DNA of 64,000 nt, from assembly GCF_002160525.1 (NCBI RefSeq), contig NZ_NFKT01000002.1, positions 124,001 to 188,000 on the forward strand. The letters are read 5' to 3'. This document shows positions 19,034 to 28,546 of the stretch, one piece after another. The notes beneath the pieces are model-generated. The model saw only the letters and a list, made by a program, of their open reading frames with translations, was not told where the DNA came from and searched no databases. Position 1 is the stretch's first letter, and each line of letters starts with the position of its first letter. The translations under genes and the position numbers were made by a program. Source of the DNA: Lachnoclostridium sp. An169 (lineage in GTDB: Bacteria > Bacillota > Clostridia > Lachnospirales > Lachnospiraceae).

Positions 19034-20791
19034 ATGAAAGAGAAACAGACTCTTACAAAACGTTTTTTGAAATATCTGCTTTTGATCATTATTGGTTCCA
19101 ACCTTATTGTGGCACTGTTTTTATATGGGATCATGCGCACCAATGCCATGAACCAGGCAGAGAACCTCCGGCAGAGCCTGATGGAATCCAGCATAACGAT
19201 GGTAGAACAGTATTTCGAGGATATCAACAATATCGCCGATGCTATCATTTACAACCGGGACATCATTGATTTTATGAGAAGTGACATGGATCTTCCAGGA
19301 GATATGGCGCTGCTTAGGGGCGTGGAAAGCCAGTATTATTATTCCCACCCGGAACTGACGATCAGTTTTTATAAAACAGGAAAATGGTCGAGCCGCTATT
19401 CGATCGAGGAGAGCGGACGGGCGGTTCCCATTTCCGATTACCGCTATACAGACTGGTATCAGGAGATCATCTGGAAAAGCGGGAAAAATATTCTTATGAC
19501 CAGTGAGGAGGGGGGAGGAGTTTCTCAGACTTATGTTTTTAAGATTGAAGATATCTACAGCCCCCATACAGTCGGGTATCTGAAGATCGATATGGATATG
19601 AATGACCTGCGGGAACGGTTTGTACACAGTTTTAACCAGATCGCAGGGGCGACGATCATGGATAAAGAGGGAAACATCCTGTTCTATGACAAGATGGAGG
19701 TTGATATCCCTCTGTCGGTCCTGGAAGCAAATGAGGAAGGAACCTGGGAGGACGGAGATTATATCATATCCTACTGTACGGAGGCGAGTACGGGCTGGTA
19801 TCTGTGCATGGCCAGTTCCAAGGCAGAGATCATGCAGGCACAGAACCGGATTATTCCGGTGCTCCTGCTGATTCTTGCAGTGATCCTTGCAGTGACTGTG
19901 CTCATTTCCGGCAAATGTTTTTCCGTGATCACAGTGAACTTTAAGCGCCTGGTCAACGGGATGGAGCAGGTAAAAAAAGGCGATCTAGATGCAAGGGTGG
20001 AGGCGGATACCCAGGATGAGATCGCCATCCTGATCCGGGAATTCAACGATATGATGCAGCGGATCAATGATCTGATCAAACGGGTGGAATCCGAGCAGCT
20101 CCTGGTAAAAGAGGCTGAGATCAAGGCTCTTCAGCAGCAGATCAATCCCCACTTCATCTATAACGGTATGGAGACAATTATGGGGCTTGCGAGCGAGGGC
20201 ATGAACCAGGAGGTCATCACTGTGAGCCGGTGCTTAAGTGGACTTCTGCGATATAATACAAGATTTGAGAATGTGACCGTGATCGCCCGGGAGCTGGAAC
20301 AGATCCAGAATTATGTTACGGTCATCAAGATCCGGTTCGAAGACCGGTTTGAAGTGTTCTATGATATTGACGACGAGTGTCTGGATTGCCGGGTGCTCAA
20401 ATTTACATTGCAGCCTCTGCTGGAAAATGCGGTATCCCACGGCCTCAGTGAAACTTATTCGGGAGGCATGCTCCGGATCCGTATCAAAAAGGAAGAGGAC
20501 AAAGTACTCCTTATGGTCTATGACAACGGCTCAGGGATCGAGCCGGAGAAGCTTAAAGAGCTGAACGAGAGGCTGAAGGTGACAGGAGAACATCCCCTGG
20601 AGTATATTGAACAGTATAAGAGTCTGGGAATATTGAACGTGCATCTGCGGTCAAAGCTGTTTTATGGAGACGGATACTCTCTGGAGATCTTCAGTAAACC
20701 GGGGCGGGGAACCTGCATTGCGATCAAGATCCCCTATCAGCCCATGGAGCCGAAAGACACATCGGACAATATCATATTGAGAGGGGCATGA
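19034..20791 (+). CDS. YesM-type sensor histidine kinase
   Basis: A 585-residue kinase: N-terminal transmembrane helix, a large extracellular Cache-like sensor (about 40-270), second helix (about 275-300), HAMP domain (VNGMEQVKKGDLDARVEADTQDEIAILIREFN), a His_kinase domain with QQQINPHFIYN (His373) and an ATP-binding domain with ENAVSHGL and DNGSGIEPEKL. This is the layout of carbohydrate-linked YesM kinases. The last four bases overlap the response regulator start (ATGA), so the pair is translationally coupled. The likely signal is an extracellular oligosaccharide, perhaps via the adjacent lipoprotein. Confidence 0.93.
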   Translation: MKEKQTLTKRFLKYLLLIIIGSNLIVALFLYGIMRTNAMNQAENLRQSLMESSITMVEQYFEDINNIADAIIYNRDIIDFMRSDMDLPGDMALLRGVESQYYYSHPELTISFYKTGKWSSRYSIEESGRAVPISDYRYTDWYQEIIWKSGKNILMTSEEGGGVSQTYVFKIEDIYSPHTVGYLKIDMDMNDLRERFVHSFNQIAGATIMDKEGNILFYDKMEVDIPLSVLEANEEGTWEDGDYIISYCTEASTGWYLCMASSKAEIMQAQNRIIPVLLLILAVILAVTVLISGKCFSVITVNFKRLVNGMEQVKKGDLDARVEADTQDEIAILIREFNDMMQRINDLIKRVESEQLLVKEAEIKALQQQINPHFIYNGMETIMGLASEGMNQEVITVSRCLSGLLRYNTRFENVTVIARELEQIQNYVTVIKIRFEDRFEVFYDIDDECLDCRVLKFTLQPLLENAVSHGLSETYSGGMLRIRIKKEEDKVLLMVYDNGSGIEPEKLKELNERLKVTGEHPLEYIEQYKSLGILNVHLRSKLFYGDGYSLEIFSKPGRGTCIAIKIPYQPMEPKDTSDNIILRGA

Positions 20792-22281
20792 CCATGTACA
20801 GAGTGATGATCATTGATGATGAGAAATATATACGGAAAAGTATACGGAACCGGATGGACTGGGAAAAGTTCGGGATCACGGAGATCGAAGAGGCAGGAAA
20901 CGGAGAGGAGGCGCTCGCGCTTCTGGATACATTCAATCCGCAGATTGTCCTGGTCGATATCCGCATGCCGAAGATGGACGGTCTGGCGTTTATCGGGGAG
21001 GCAAAAAAGACACATCCGGATATCGACTATGTGATCCTGAGTGCATACAGTGATTTTTCATATGCGAAGAGTGCGATCAAGCTGGGGGTAGAGGCGTATC
21101 TGCTGAAACCGGTGGACGAAGAAGAGCTGGGAAAGCTTCTGCAGGAGCTGCTGCACAAAAGAAAAGAAGAAAAATTAAGCCGTATATCCAGGAGTATCCA
21201 GACGGAACCCGGCGGTCCGGAAATCCCGTTTCACTATAAATGGGTGACTGCGCTGGCGTTTTATTCGGAAAAGGATGAAGAGTACGGTGCGCGGATAGAA
21301 TCGGCGATGAAGGCGGAAACAGAACAGCACCAGAACTGTTTTTCCTATTATCTGCGGGACTGTTCGAGAAGTACCTGTCATGTGTTTCTGCTGAATACCG
21401 AGACCGGTACCCAGGAACTGGCAGGAATCTGCGCGGAAAATGTCATGGACTGGATCGGGGATCCGGATCTTCGGGCAGCCGTTTCCAAAACGTTTGAATG
21501 TGAAGGGCTGCAGAAGGCGGTAAGCCAGAGCATCAGTTATCTGAAACGAAAGATATTTCAGCCCGGGAAACGCCTGATCTCGCACTCGGTCTGGGAGACC
21601 CGGGATTTTGCGGAGGCTGAGAGGAAGTTCCGCCAGGATCTTGAACGGGTGTACGCTCAGATCTCAAAGGGAGAGTTTGAATACGTGAAGGATGAACTGG
21701 GAGATCTTGTGGACGCTCTTCTGACAGAGCAGAATTCCATTGCCTTTATTGAAGAGGGAATTGACGAGATCCTTGTACTTTTAAGGCATCTGCCAAACGA
21801 GGCCAGCGGGGATATGGATTTCAATGTCCTCTTCCATGATTTCCGCAGTAAAGATTATCTCCTTGTGTACCATACGGCGGATGAACTGCGGGAGCGGCTC
21901 CAGGGTCTTATCCGGCGTCTGGTCGACGTAGTGATGCACAGAGAAAGAGAAGATGTGGTAGAGAAGATCAAAGAGTACATTGAGAGGAACTACGGGGATA
22001 CCCTGAGCGTGGCATGGCTTGCCGACAAATACGGCCTGAATGTGAGCTATCTGTCCACGCTGTTCAAGGAGCGAACCGGGATCAATCTGGTCTCATATAT
22101 AGAAGGAATCCGCATGGAAAAGGCAAAAGAACTTCTGAGAGGCAGACAGTGGTCAGTGACAGATATCGCGATCCACACAGGATATGCCAACTCAAACTAT
22201 TTTTCAAAAGTATTTAAAAAATATACCGGGGTCTCGCCCAGAGAGTTCCGCGATGCAGAGAGAAAGGCAGGAGAAAATTAG
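20788..22281 (+). CDS. YesN-type response regulator with AraC DNA-binding domain
   Basis: A 497-residue regulator. The receiver (1-125) has the acidic pair in IIDDEK and phospho-acceptor Asp57 in VLVDIRMPKMDG. A middle helical region (130-390) is followed by a two-HTH AraC domain (about 395-490) with LADKYGLNVSYLSTLFKE and IAIHTGYANSNYFSKVFKKYTG. Once phosphorylated by the upstream kinase it should activate the glycan locus. GH115 starts 3 bases after its stop, so the regulator and the last three enzyme genes share a transcript. Confidence 0.94.
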   Translation: MTMYRVMIIDDEKYIRKSIRNRMDWEKFGITEIEEAGNGEEALALLDTFNPQIVLVDIRMPKMDGLAFIGEAKKTHPDIDYVILSAYSDFSYAKSAIKLGVEAYLLKPVDEEELGKLLQELLHKRKEEKLSRISRSIQTEPGGPEIPFHYKWVTALAFYSEKDEEYGARIESAMKAETEQHQNCFSYYLRDCSRSTCHVFLLNTETGTQELAGICAENVMDWIGDPDLRAAVSKTFECEGLQKAVSQSISYLKRKIFQPGKRLISHSVWETRDFAEAERKFRQDLERVYAQISKGEFEYVKDELGDLVDALLTEQNSIAFIEEGIDEILVLLRHLPNEASGDMDFNVLFHDFRSKDYLLVYHTADELRERLQGLIRRLVDVVMHREREDVVEKIKEYIERNYGDTLSVAWLADKYGLNVSYLSTLFKERTGINLVSYIEGIRMEKAKELLRGRQWSVTDIAIHTGYANSNYFSKVFKKYTGVSPREFRDAERKAGEN

Positions 22282-22283
22282 AG

Positions 22284-24374
22284 ATGGAATTATTTCTTAA
22301 TATAAATACAGAGATTATCTATGAGGGTAGCAGTCTGCCGGTTGAGAATGCTCTGGCTGTTTTGAAACGGGATATTGGAAAGGCGTGTCTTCCGTCAGAT
22401 GAAAACGGATGCAAAATCAGACTGAAAGAACAGGAAATGAAAGAAGAATGTTTCCGCATTGAGGCGGATGACGTTCAAAATGAACTGATTATCCGGGCAG
22501 GAGATGAAATGGGATTTATATATGGGATCTATGAAGTCAGCCGGGAAATTCTGGGAATCAGTAATTTCTGGTTTTGGAATGACCAGAGAATAGTCCCAAG
22601 GAAAGGATACAGCATTTCTGAAACTTTCAGGAAACAGTCAGTTCCTTTTGCGGTAAGACTGAGAGGGTGGTTTGTAAATGATGAGGTGCTCATACATAAA
22701 TGGTCTGTAAACAACAGGAAATCAGAACCGTGGGAAATGGTTTTTGAAGCGCTGCTGCGATGCGGCGGGAACATGGTGATTCCCGGGACAGATAAAAATG
22801 CTGTTCGTTATCGGGAAACGGCTGCAACTATGGGGTTATACATCACACATCATCATGCAGAGCCTCTCGGAGCAGAAATGTTTGGAAGGGTTTATCCGGA
22901 ACTTATAGCCTCATATGACCGGTATCCGGAAAAATTTCAGAATCTTTGGAAAGAAGCGGTCAACAGACAGAAGAAATATAAAGTCATCTGGAATCTGGGT
23001 TTCAGGGGGCAGGGAGACCGGCCGTTTTGGGAGGAGGATGACAGATACCGGACTCCACAGGAAAGAGGAAAACTGATGAGCAGTCTGATACGTCTTCAGT
23101 ATGAAATGGTCAGGAAGGAGATTCCGGACGCTGTCTGCTGTACAAATCTTTATGGAGAAGCAATGGAGCTTTATAAAGAGGGATGTCTGGATCTGCCCCG
23201 AAATGTGATCAGAATATGGGGAGACAATGGATATGGAAAAATGGTAAGCCGCCGTCAGATGAACCATAACCCCAGAGTTCCCGCACTTCCGGAGAAAAAC
23301 GATGAGGGAAAGCATGGAATCTATTACCATGTTTCTTTTTATGATCTTCAAGCCGCAAATCACGTGACCATGCTTCCAAATTCACCAGAATTTGTAAAAG
23401 ATGAACTCGAAAAGGTGTTGCAGTGTAATATGCGGAATTATTGGATTATAAATTGTTCCAATGTAAAACCACATATTTATTTTCTTGATTTTATTGCAAA
23501 CCTGTGGAAGTGGGGAACAATAGATGTGAGCAGACACAGAAAAAAATATATTTCTATGTATTATAGTGCGGAAAACACCGTACCGGTTGAAAAATGCCTT
23601 ATTGATTACCATCATTTTTCCGTATCATATGGAGAGAAAGAAGATGAGCATGCCGGGGAACAGTTCCCGAATCATATGACTCGAGTGTTGGTGTCGCAGT
23701 ACCTGGCGGATAAAAGCAGTCCTGCCGGGGAAATGAAATGGGCCTGCAGTGCTCCTACGTTGGAAGAGCAGATCAAGTGTTTTTTGAATCTCTGCAAAAA
23801 AGGAATGTCCGGATACAGGCTGTATATGGAGGAATGCTGTGAAGCGGAGGTATGTCTTGCGGAGACAGCAGGAAAAGAAACATTTTTTGAGCCTGGTGAA
23901 TGTGTTGGGGCACGCAGACTTTTCCGCGATACTGTACTGTTGCAGTCTCAAATTCTCTATTTTTCCTACACTGGCGCATTCCTTGCCTGCAGCAGCATGC
24001 TGACTGCCGTCAGGGGAAACTACAGGGAAGCCTTTTATCTGGCGGGATATGCAAGAGAAAACTTTCTGAAAGCTGATAAAGCAATGCGTTTGAGGGAGCA
24101 TGGGAAATGGCGTGGGTTTTATGCAAATGAATGCCTGACAGATGTGAAACAAAGCGGATGGGTTATGGAAGGGCTGATGAGCTATATAAGAAATTTGGGA
24201 GACGGTCCGCACTTTTATGAATGGCAGTCAGAGTTCATGGATTCGGAAGAGGATCAGCGAATCAAATTGATTCTTAATATGGATAATCATCTGAAGGATC
24301 TGGAACTTTATGAACTTATGAAAGCGGATGAAGCATTCTGCACAGTGGCAGTAAAAAATTTGGAAAAACTCTGA
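22284..24374 (+). CDS. GH115-family alpha-glucuronidase-like glycoside hydrolase
   Basis: A 696-residue protein matching GH115, the family of xylan alpha-1,2-glucuronidases: an N-terminal domain with GDEMGFIYGIYEVSREILG, then HHHAEPLGAEMFGR, WNLGFRGQGDRPFWEEDDRY and INCSNVKPHIYFLDFIANLWKWG. It is shorter than many secreted members (about 800-1000 residues) and has no signal peptide, so it would act on imported oligosaccharides. No other xylan enzyme is nearby, so the substrate may be a glucuronosyl group on another polymer such as pectin or arabinogalactan side chains. That is inference from context. GC content is a little lower than in the flanking genes. Confidence 0.82.
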   Translation: MELFLNINTEIIYEGSSLPVENALAVLKRDIGKACLPSDENGCKIRLKEQEMKEECFRIEADDVQNELIIRAGDEMGFIYGIYEVSREILGISNFWFWNDQRIVPRKGYSISETFRKQSVPFAVRLRGWFVNDEVLIHKWSVNNRKSEPWEMVFEALLRCGGNMVIPGTDKNAVRYRETAATMGLYITHHHAEPLGAEMFGRVYPELIASYDRYPEKFQNLWKEAVNRQKKYKVIWNLGFRGQGDRPFWEEDDRYRTPQERGKLMSSLIRLQYEMVRKEIPDAVCCTNLYGEAMELYKEGCLDLPRNVIRIWGDNGYGKMVSRRQMNHNPRVPALPEKNDEGKHGIYYHVSFYDLQAANHVTMLPNSPEFVKDELEKVLQCNMRNYWIINCSNVKPHIYFLDFIANLWKWGTIDVSRHRKKYISMYYSAENTVPVEKCLIDYHHFSVSYGEKEDEHAGEQFPNHMTRVLVSQYLADKSSPAGEMKWACSAPTLEEQIKCFLNLCKKGMSGYRLYMEECCEAEVCLAETAGKETFFEPGECVGARRLFRDTVLLQSQILYFSYTGAFLACSSMLTAVRGNYREAFYLAGYARENFLKADKAMRLREHGKWRGFYANECLTDVKQSGWVMEGLMSYIRNLGDGPHFYEWQSEFMDSEEDQRIKLILNMDNHLKDLELYELMKADEAFCTVAVKNLEKL

Positions 24375-24407
24375 AAATGCCATGAACTGAAAAAGCGGAG
24401 AAATATA

Positions 24408-25649
24408 ATGGATAAGAAAAGAAAAACTATTACTTTCAGAATGTTTGAACTTGCTCACAAAGAGAAGAATGGAAACGCATTAATTACGATCCCCGACCTG
24501 ACAAACGGATTTGATGCCGGACTGGAAACCTGGTGGAAGGGGATGGAGCCGGTCAGCTTCTATACGCCAGGTTGTGTCCGACAGGGAATCTATAAGATTC
24601 ACATCCGCTTAAGAGCGATTGAGGATACAGGTTCCACATTTTTGTTCACGGGACGGAAACAGCTCCAGGATATCCTTTATATGCAGAAGGGGGAAACTCT
24701 GGAAAGAGAGTACTATCAGGTAGTGTCTGAGTATGTGCCCAGATACCGTCATCATGCATATATGGTAGAACATCTGTTTTTTACGGTCTGCACTGCAGAG
24801 AAAGATGCTGTTGAGGTGGAGGTGTGTACGGCACAGGAGCAGTATCTGCCGAGAGTTTTCCTGTGCGGGGATTCCACGGTTGCGGATCAGTGCGGGGAGA
24901 TCCCTTATGAGCCCGGAGCATGTTATGCCTCATGGGGGCAGTCCCTCCCTGCATTTCTGGGACTGAATGCTGCTGTGGATAATCAGGCCCACAGCGGGAA
25001 TACAACGGAGACTTTCCGGAAAGACGGCCATTTCGCCGTGGTACAGCATCACATGGGGCCGGGAGATCTCTGTCTGTTCCAGTTCGGGCACAATGACCAG
25101 AAAAGAGCGCATCTCCAGCCGGAGAAAGAATATCGGAGTAATCTGCGCCGGTTTATCGAAGAAGTGCGCCGTGCGGGGGCGGTACCTGTACTTGTTACCC
25201 CTCTGGGAAGAAATATGTGGCATGAGGATGGAACTTATTTTGACCTGCTGGAAGAATATGCCGACATGGTGCGCCGCGTCGGAGAAGAGAATGGAACAAG
25301 GGTGATCGACCTGCACGAGTATTCCGTGAACTTTTATAAAGAAAAAGGGAAAAAAGAGGCCCGCGGATACTTTCATCCCGGTGACAGCACCCACACAAAT
25401 GAATATGGTGCATACCTGTTTGCCTCGTTTATCGCGGGAAGACTGGCAGAATATTTTCCGGATGTTTTTCCGGAGATAAGACCGGGAGTGGATTTTAAGC
25501 CTCAGGGGAACCTCTGGGAAGAACTGACGGCGGAGATCAACCGGAAAGAAGGAAGTGGTGAGGCGGAAGTCTGGGACCGTGTGGAAAAATCAGAAACCGA
25601 TCTGATCAAAGCTGTGATGAAGGCAAGAGAAGAAAGCAGACATATCTGA
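24408..25649 (+). CDS. SGNH hydrolase, rhamnogalacturonan acetylesterase-like
   Basis: A 413-residue protein with an N-terminal beta domain (1-150) and a C-terminal SGNH esterase. Block I is CGDSTVAD (Ser156), block II NQAHSGNTTETF, block III FQFGHNDQ, and block V GDSTHTNEYG (Asp326, His329). This arrangement, with GDSTVAD and GHND, is that of CE12 rhamnogalacturonan acetylesterases. It should remove acetyl groups from galacturonate or rhamnose residues. No signal peptide is seen. It lies 33 bases after GH115 and 60 bases before GH28, in one operon. Confidence 0.85.
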   Translation: MDKKRKTITFRMFELAHKEKNGNALITIPDLTNGFDAGLETWWKGMEPVSFYTPGCVRQGIYKIHIRLRAIEDTGSTFLFTGRKQLQDILYMQKGETLEREYYQVVSEYVPRYRHHAYMVEHLFFTVCTAEKDAVEVEVCTAQEQYLPRVFLCGDSTVADQCGEIPYEPGACYASWGQSLPAFLGLNAAVDNQAHSGNTTETFRKDGHFAVVQHHMGPGDLCLFQFGHNDQKRAHLQPEKEYRSNLRRFIEEVRRAGAVPVLVTPLGRNMWHEDGTYFDLLEEYADMVRRVGEENGTRVIDLHEYSVNFYKEKGKKEARGYFHPGDSTHTNEYGAYLFASFIAGRLAEYFPDVFPEIRPGVDFKPQGNLWEELTAEINRKEGSGEAEVWDRVEKSETDLIKAVMKAREESRHI

Positions 25650-25709
25650 TAGAATATCAACTTTCAGGAAAATCTGTGAGAAGAAAACAGGATGGAGTGG
25701 AGAGGAAAA

Positions 25710-27257
25710 ATGGAACAAAGAAAAAAAGTGGAACAGAGTTCCGTTAAAATGGAACCTGTCTCTGTCAGGACGACAGATGACAGGATCTGCATTTACTGGG
25801 ATATGCCGGAGTTTTTTATGGAAGGAGACTGCTACAGGATCTTTCTGGATGGGAAGATGACAGGACAGACGGATAGGACCCACTGGGCATTTGAAGATTT
25901 GCCGTCCGAGACATCATTTGATGCCCGGGTGGAATGGATGCGGGGGGAAACAGTCCTGGTTTCGCAGACGCTATCCGTTGAGACGAAGAAAATCAAAAAG
26001 ATCCTGGATATAAGCAAAGCACCGTATTTTGCTGTGGGAGACGGCAGGACGATGAACACGGAAGCCATCCAGGGGGCTATTGATGACTGTACAGAAGAGG
26101 AATGTGTCTATATACCGGAGGGAATCTTTCTTACCGGTGCGCTCACCCTTCACAGCGATATGGAAATTTATCTGGCGGAGGGGGCTGTGCTTCAGGGGAC
26201 GGACAGAGTGGAAGATTATCTCCCGAAGATTCCCAGCCGTTTTGAAGGGCAGGAGATGATGTGCTACAGCAGTCTGCTGAACATGGGAAGTCTGGATCAC
26301 GCCAGCGGGCCGAACTGTGAGAATATCGTGATCCGGGGCAGAGGCACCATTGCGGGCGGAGGCAGAGTGCTGGCAGAGAGAGTGATCGCTCTTGAGACAG
26401 AAAACCTGAAAGACTATCTGGAATCTCTGGGGGAGAAGATACTGGAATGTGAAAAGCCGGAGACGATCCCCGGACGCTTCCGCCCCAGGCTTATCAATAT
26501 CAGTAACTGCCGGAATATATATATTTCCGGGATTACCATAAAAGACGGAGCCAGCTGGAACGTTCATATGATCTACTCGGACAATATCGTGACAGAAAAC
26601 TGTATTTTCCGCTCCAAAGGTGTCTGGAACGGGGATGGATGGGATCCGGATTCCTCGGAAAACTGTACGATATTCGGCTGTACGTTTTATACCGGAGACG
26701 ACGGGATCGCCATCAAATCCGGGAAAAATCCGGAGGGAAATGTGATCGGGCGACCGTCCCTCCACATACGCATTTTCGACTGTAAAAGTGAGAGCGGACA
26801 CGGGATCACCATCGGAAGCGAAATGTCCGGCGGAGTGGAAGATGTGATGATCTGGGACTGCGACATGACCAGGTCCAGGTGCGGGATCGAGATCAAGGGC
26901 ACGAAAAAGCGGGGCGGTTATGTAAGGAATATTGTCGTGAGAAACTGCCGGACGCCCCGGATCCTGATGCACAGTGTACCGTATAATGACGACGGCATCG
27001 GAGCAGGAGTTCAGCCGGTATTTGAAAACTGCCGGTTCAGCAGGATCCAGATCACCGGAGAATATGTCGGAGATGAGGATGCGGTGATCCTCTGCGATCC
27101 GGTGGAACTCTCCGGATTTGATGAGCCGGGGCATGAACTGAGGAATATCGTATTTGAAGATCTGACACTGGGGAAGAAAGAGAACGTGAGAAAGCAGAAT
27201 ATTTCTTTGGAGTACTGCGGGAATGTGAGTTTTGTGAATGTGCGGACTGCACGGTAA
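25710..27257 (+). CDS. GH28 polygalacturonase / rhamnogalacturonase-like enzyme
   Basis: A 515-residue enzyme: an N-terminal fibronectin-like region (about 1-100) and a right-handed beta-helix with the GH28 motifs NGDGWDPDSS (about 308), TGDDGIAIKSG (about 330), SGHGITIGSE and CGIEIKG. The catalytic Asp residues are all present. Absence of a signal peptide and the fused N-terminal domain point to an exo-acting enzyme on short uronic oligosaccharides. ATG 25710 is preferred because GGAGTGGAGAGG precedes it; ATG 25692 is an alternative. It is the last enzyme gene of the glycan locus. Confidence 0.87.
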   Translation: MEQRKKVEQSSVKMEPVSVRTTDDRICIYWDMPEFFMEGDCYRIFLDGKMTGQTDRTHWAFEDLPSETSFDARVEWMRGETVLVSQTLSVETKKIKKILDISKAPYFAVGDGRTMNTEAIQGAIDDCTEEECVYIPEGIFLTGALTLHSDMEIYLAEGAVLQGTDRVEDYLPKIPSRFEGQEMMCYSSLLNMGSLDHASGPNCENIVIRGRGTIAGGGRVLAERVIALETENLKDYLESLGEKILECEKPETIPGRFRPRLINISNCRNIYISGITIKDGASWNVHMIYSDNIVTENCIFRSKGVWNGDGWDPDSSENCTIFGCTFYTGDDGIAIKSGKNPEGNVIGRPSLHIRIFDCKSESGHGITIGSEMSGGVEDVMIWDCDMTRSRCGIEIKGTKKRGGYVRNIVVRNCRTPRILMHSVPYNDDGIGAGVQPVFENCRFSRIQITGEYVGDEDAVILCDPVELSGFDEPGHELRNIVFEDLTLGKKENVRKQNISLEYCGNVSFVNVRTAR

Positions 27258-27407
27258 GCAGTCGGGGAGATGGAGTGGAGGCATTGTGCGGGAGTGAGGA
27301 TATGAAGAGTATATGATTTCTCAGAGAGGTCTTTCGTGATCTTAGAAATCATGGTAAACTATATATGCAGTAATATTATAGTGCATCAGTGAAGAAAGGT
27401 GGAGCGG

Positions 27408-28430
27408 ATGGGATTTTATCTGAACAGTAAAAAACCATATCTTCTGTTTCAGGAAGATGTACATTCAGCATACTTTGTTGATAAATCGCAGATTCTTCAA
27501 TATCTGATCCCTGCAGTCGAACTGACGGAGAATTTCCCGAAAAAGCAAGGGGCAGAGCAGGGGAAAAGTTACAGATATATATGCGTCACCAGACCGCGGC
27601 GGTTTGGAAAGACAGTGATGGCAAACATGATTTCTTCCTATTTCAGCAGAGAGAACGACAGCAGTGAGATTTTCCGCAGACTGAAAGCAGCTTCGCTCGA
27701 TGGATTCCGGGATCATCTGAACCGGCATAATGTCATACACATCATGTTAAATGAGATGCCAAGAAGGTGCAGATCTTATGATGAGTATATCAGGAGGATT
27801 GAGACAAGACTCCTGGAAGACTTGAAAAGAGCTTTCCCGGATGTGCCGATCAGAGAGGAGGATGCGCTCTGGGATGCCTTTAACAGCATTATCGAATTCG
27901 GGAGCGGTGAGAAGTTCATTTTCATTCTGGATGAATGGGACTTTATCTTCCACAGAGATTTTGTAACGGATAACGATAAGGCAGAATATATCGATTTCCT
28001 GAGTAATCTTCTAAAAGATCAGCCATATGTTGAACTGGCATATATGACCGGAATACTGCCGATCGCCAAGTACTCAAGCGGTTCGGAACTTAATATGTTT
28101 TATGAATATACAATGGCGGAAGAGGAGGCTTTTTCCGAGTATTTTGGATTTACCGACGATGAGGTGGATGAACTGTTCCGGAAATACCAGTCCGGACGAT
28201 CTTCAGCAGGGAATGTGACACGGGAAGGACTTCGCATCTGGTATGATGGTTATTACACGAAATCCGGGAAACAGATTTACAATCCATGTGCAGTTGTGGC
28301 GTCCCTGGCGAATAACAATCTTGAAAATTACTGGATCAATTCCGGGTCAAATGATGAAATGTTTGATGATAAGAACAAAAAATGGTATGAATGCCAGGTG
28401 GAAGTGCTGCGGGATCGCAATGGCATATGA
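27408..28430 (+). pseudogene. AAA-ATPase-like protein, C-terminally truncated
   Basis: A 340-residue product of the AAA-ATPase_like / DUF1703 group: phosphate-binding loop TRPRRFGKT, Walker B-like FIFILDEWDFIFH, and MTGILPIAKYSSGSELNMF. Full-length relatives run to about 520-580 residues and end in a PD-(D/E)XK nuclease-like domain. Here the frame stops shortly after NYWINSGSNDEMFDD, where the second half should begin, and no continuation was seen in other frames before the hairpin at 28451. It is therefore probably a remnant or a shortened variant. Start ATG 27408 follows AAGGTGGAG. It faces another AAA-ATPase gene tail to tail. Confidence 0.7.
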
Positions 28431-28450
28431 TTACATTAAGTTAGAGAAAA

Positions 28451-28488
28451 CTCGGCTCAAAGCTCCTTTAACAGGTCTTTGAGCCGAG
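28451..28488. terminator. Hairpin between two convergent ATPase genes
   Basis: CTCGGCTCAAAG (28451-28462) pairs perfectly with CTTTGAGCCGAG (28477-28488) around a 14-base loop. No T-run follows on either strand (GCTGCTTCTATAA on plus), so it may be a weak or Rho-independent terminator, or a leftover inverted repeat from the event that truncated the upstream gene. Confidence 0.55.
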
Positions 28489-28546
28489 CTGCTTCTATAA
28501 AGGACGCGGTTTTTAGTAAAAATTCATACCTCAGAATAGGCTGTAT

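Noticed and set aside
28434..28546. Frameshifted continuation of the truncated ATPase
   Set aside because: No frame downstream restores the expected C-terminal domain; only a hairpin and about 60 bases remain before the opposing gene.
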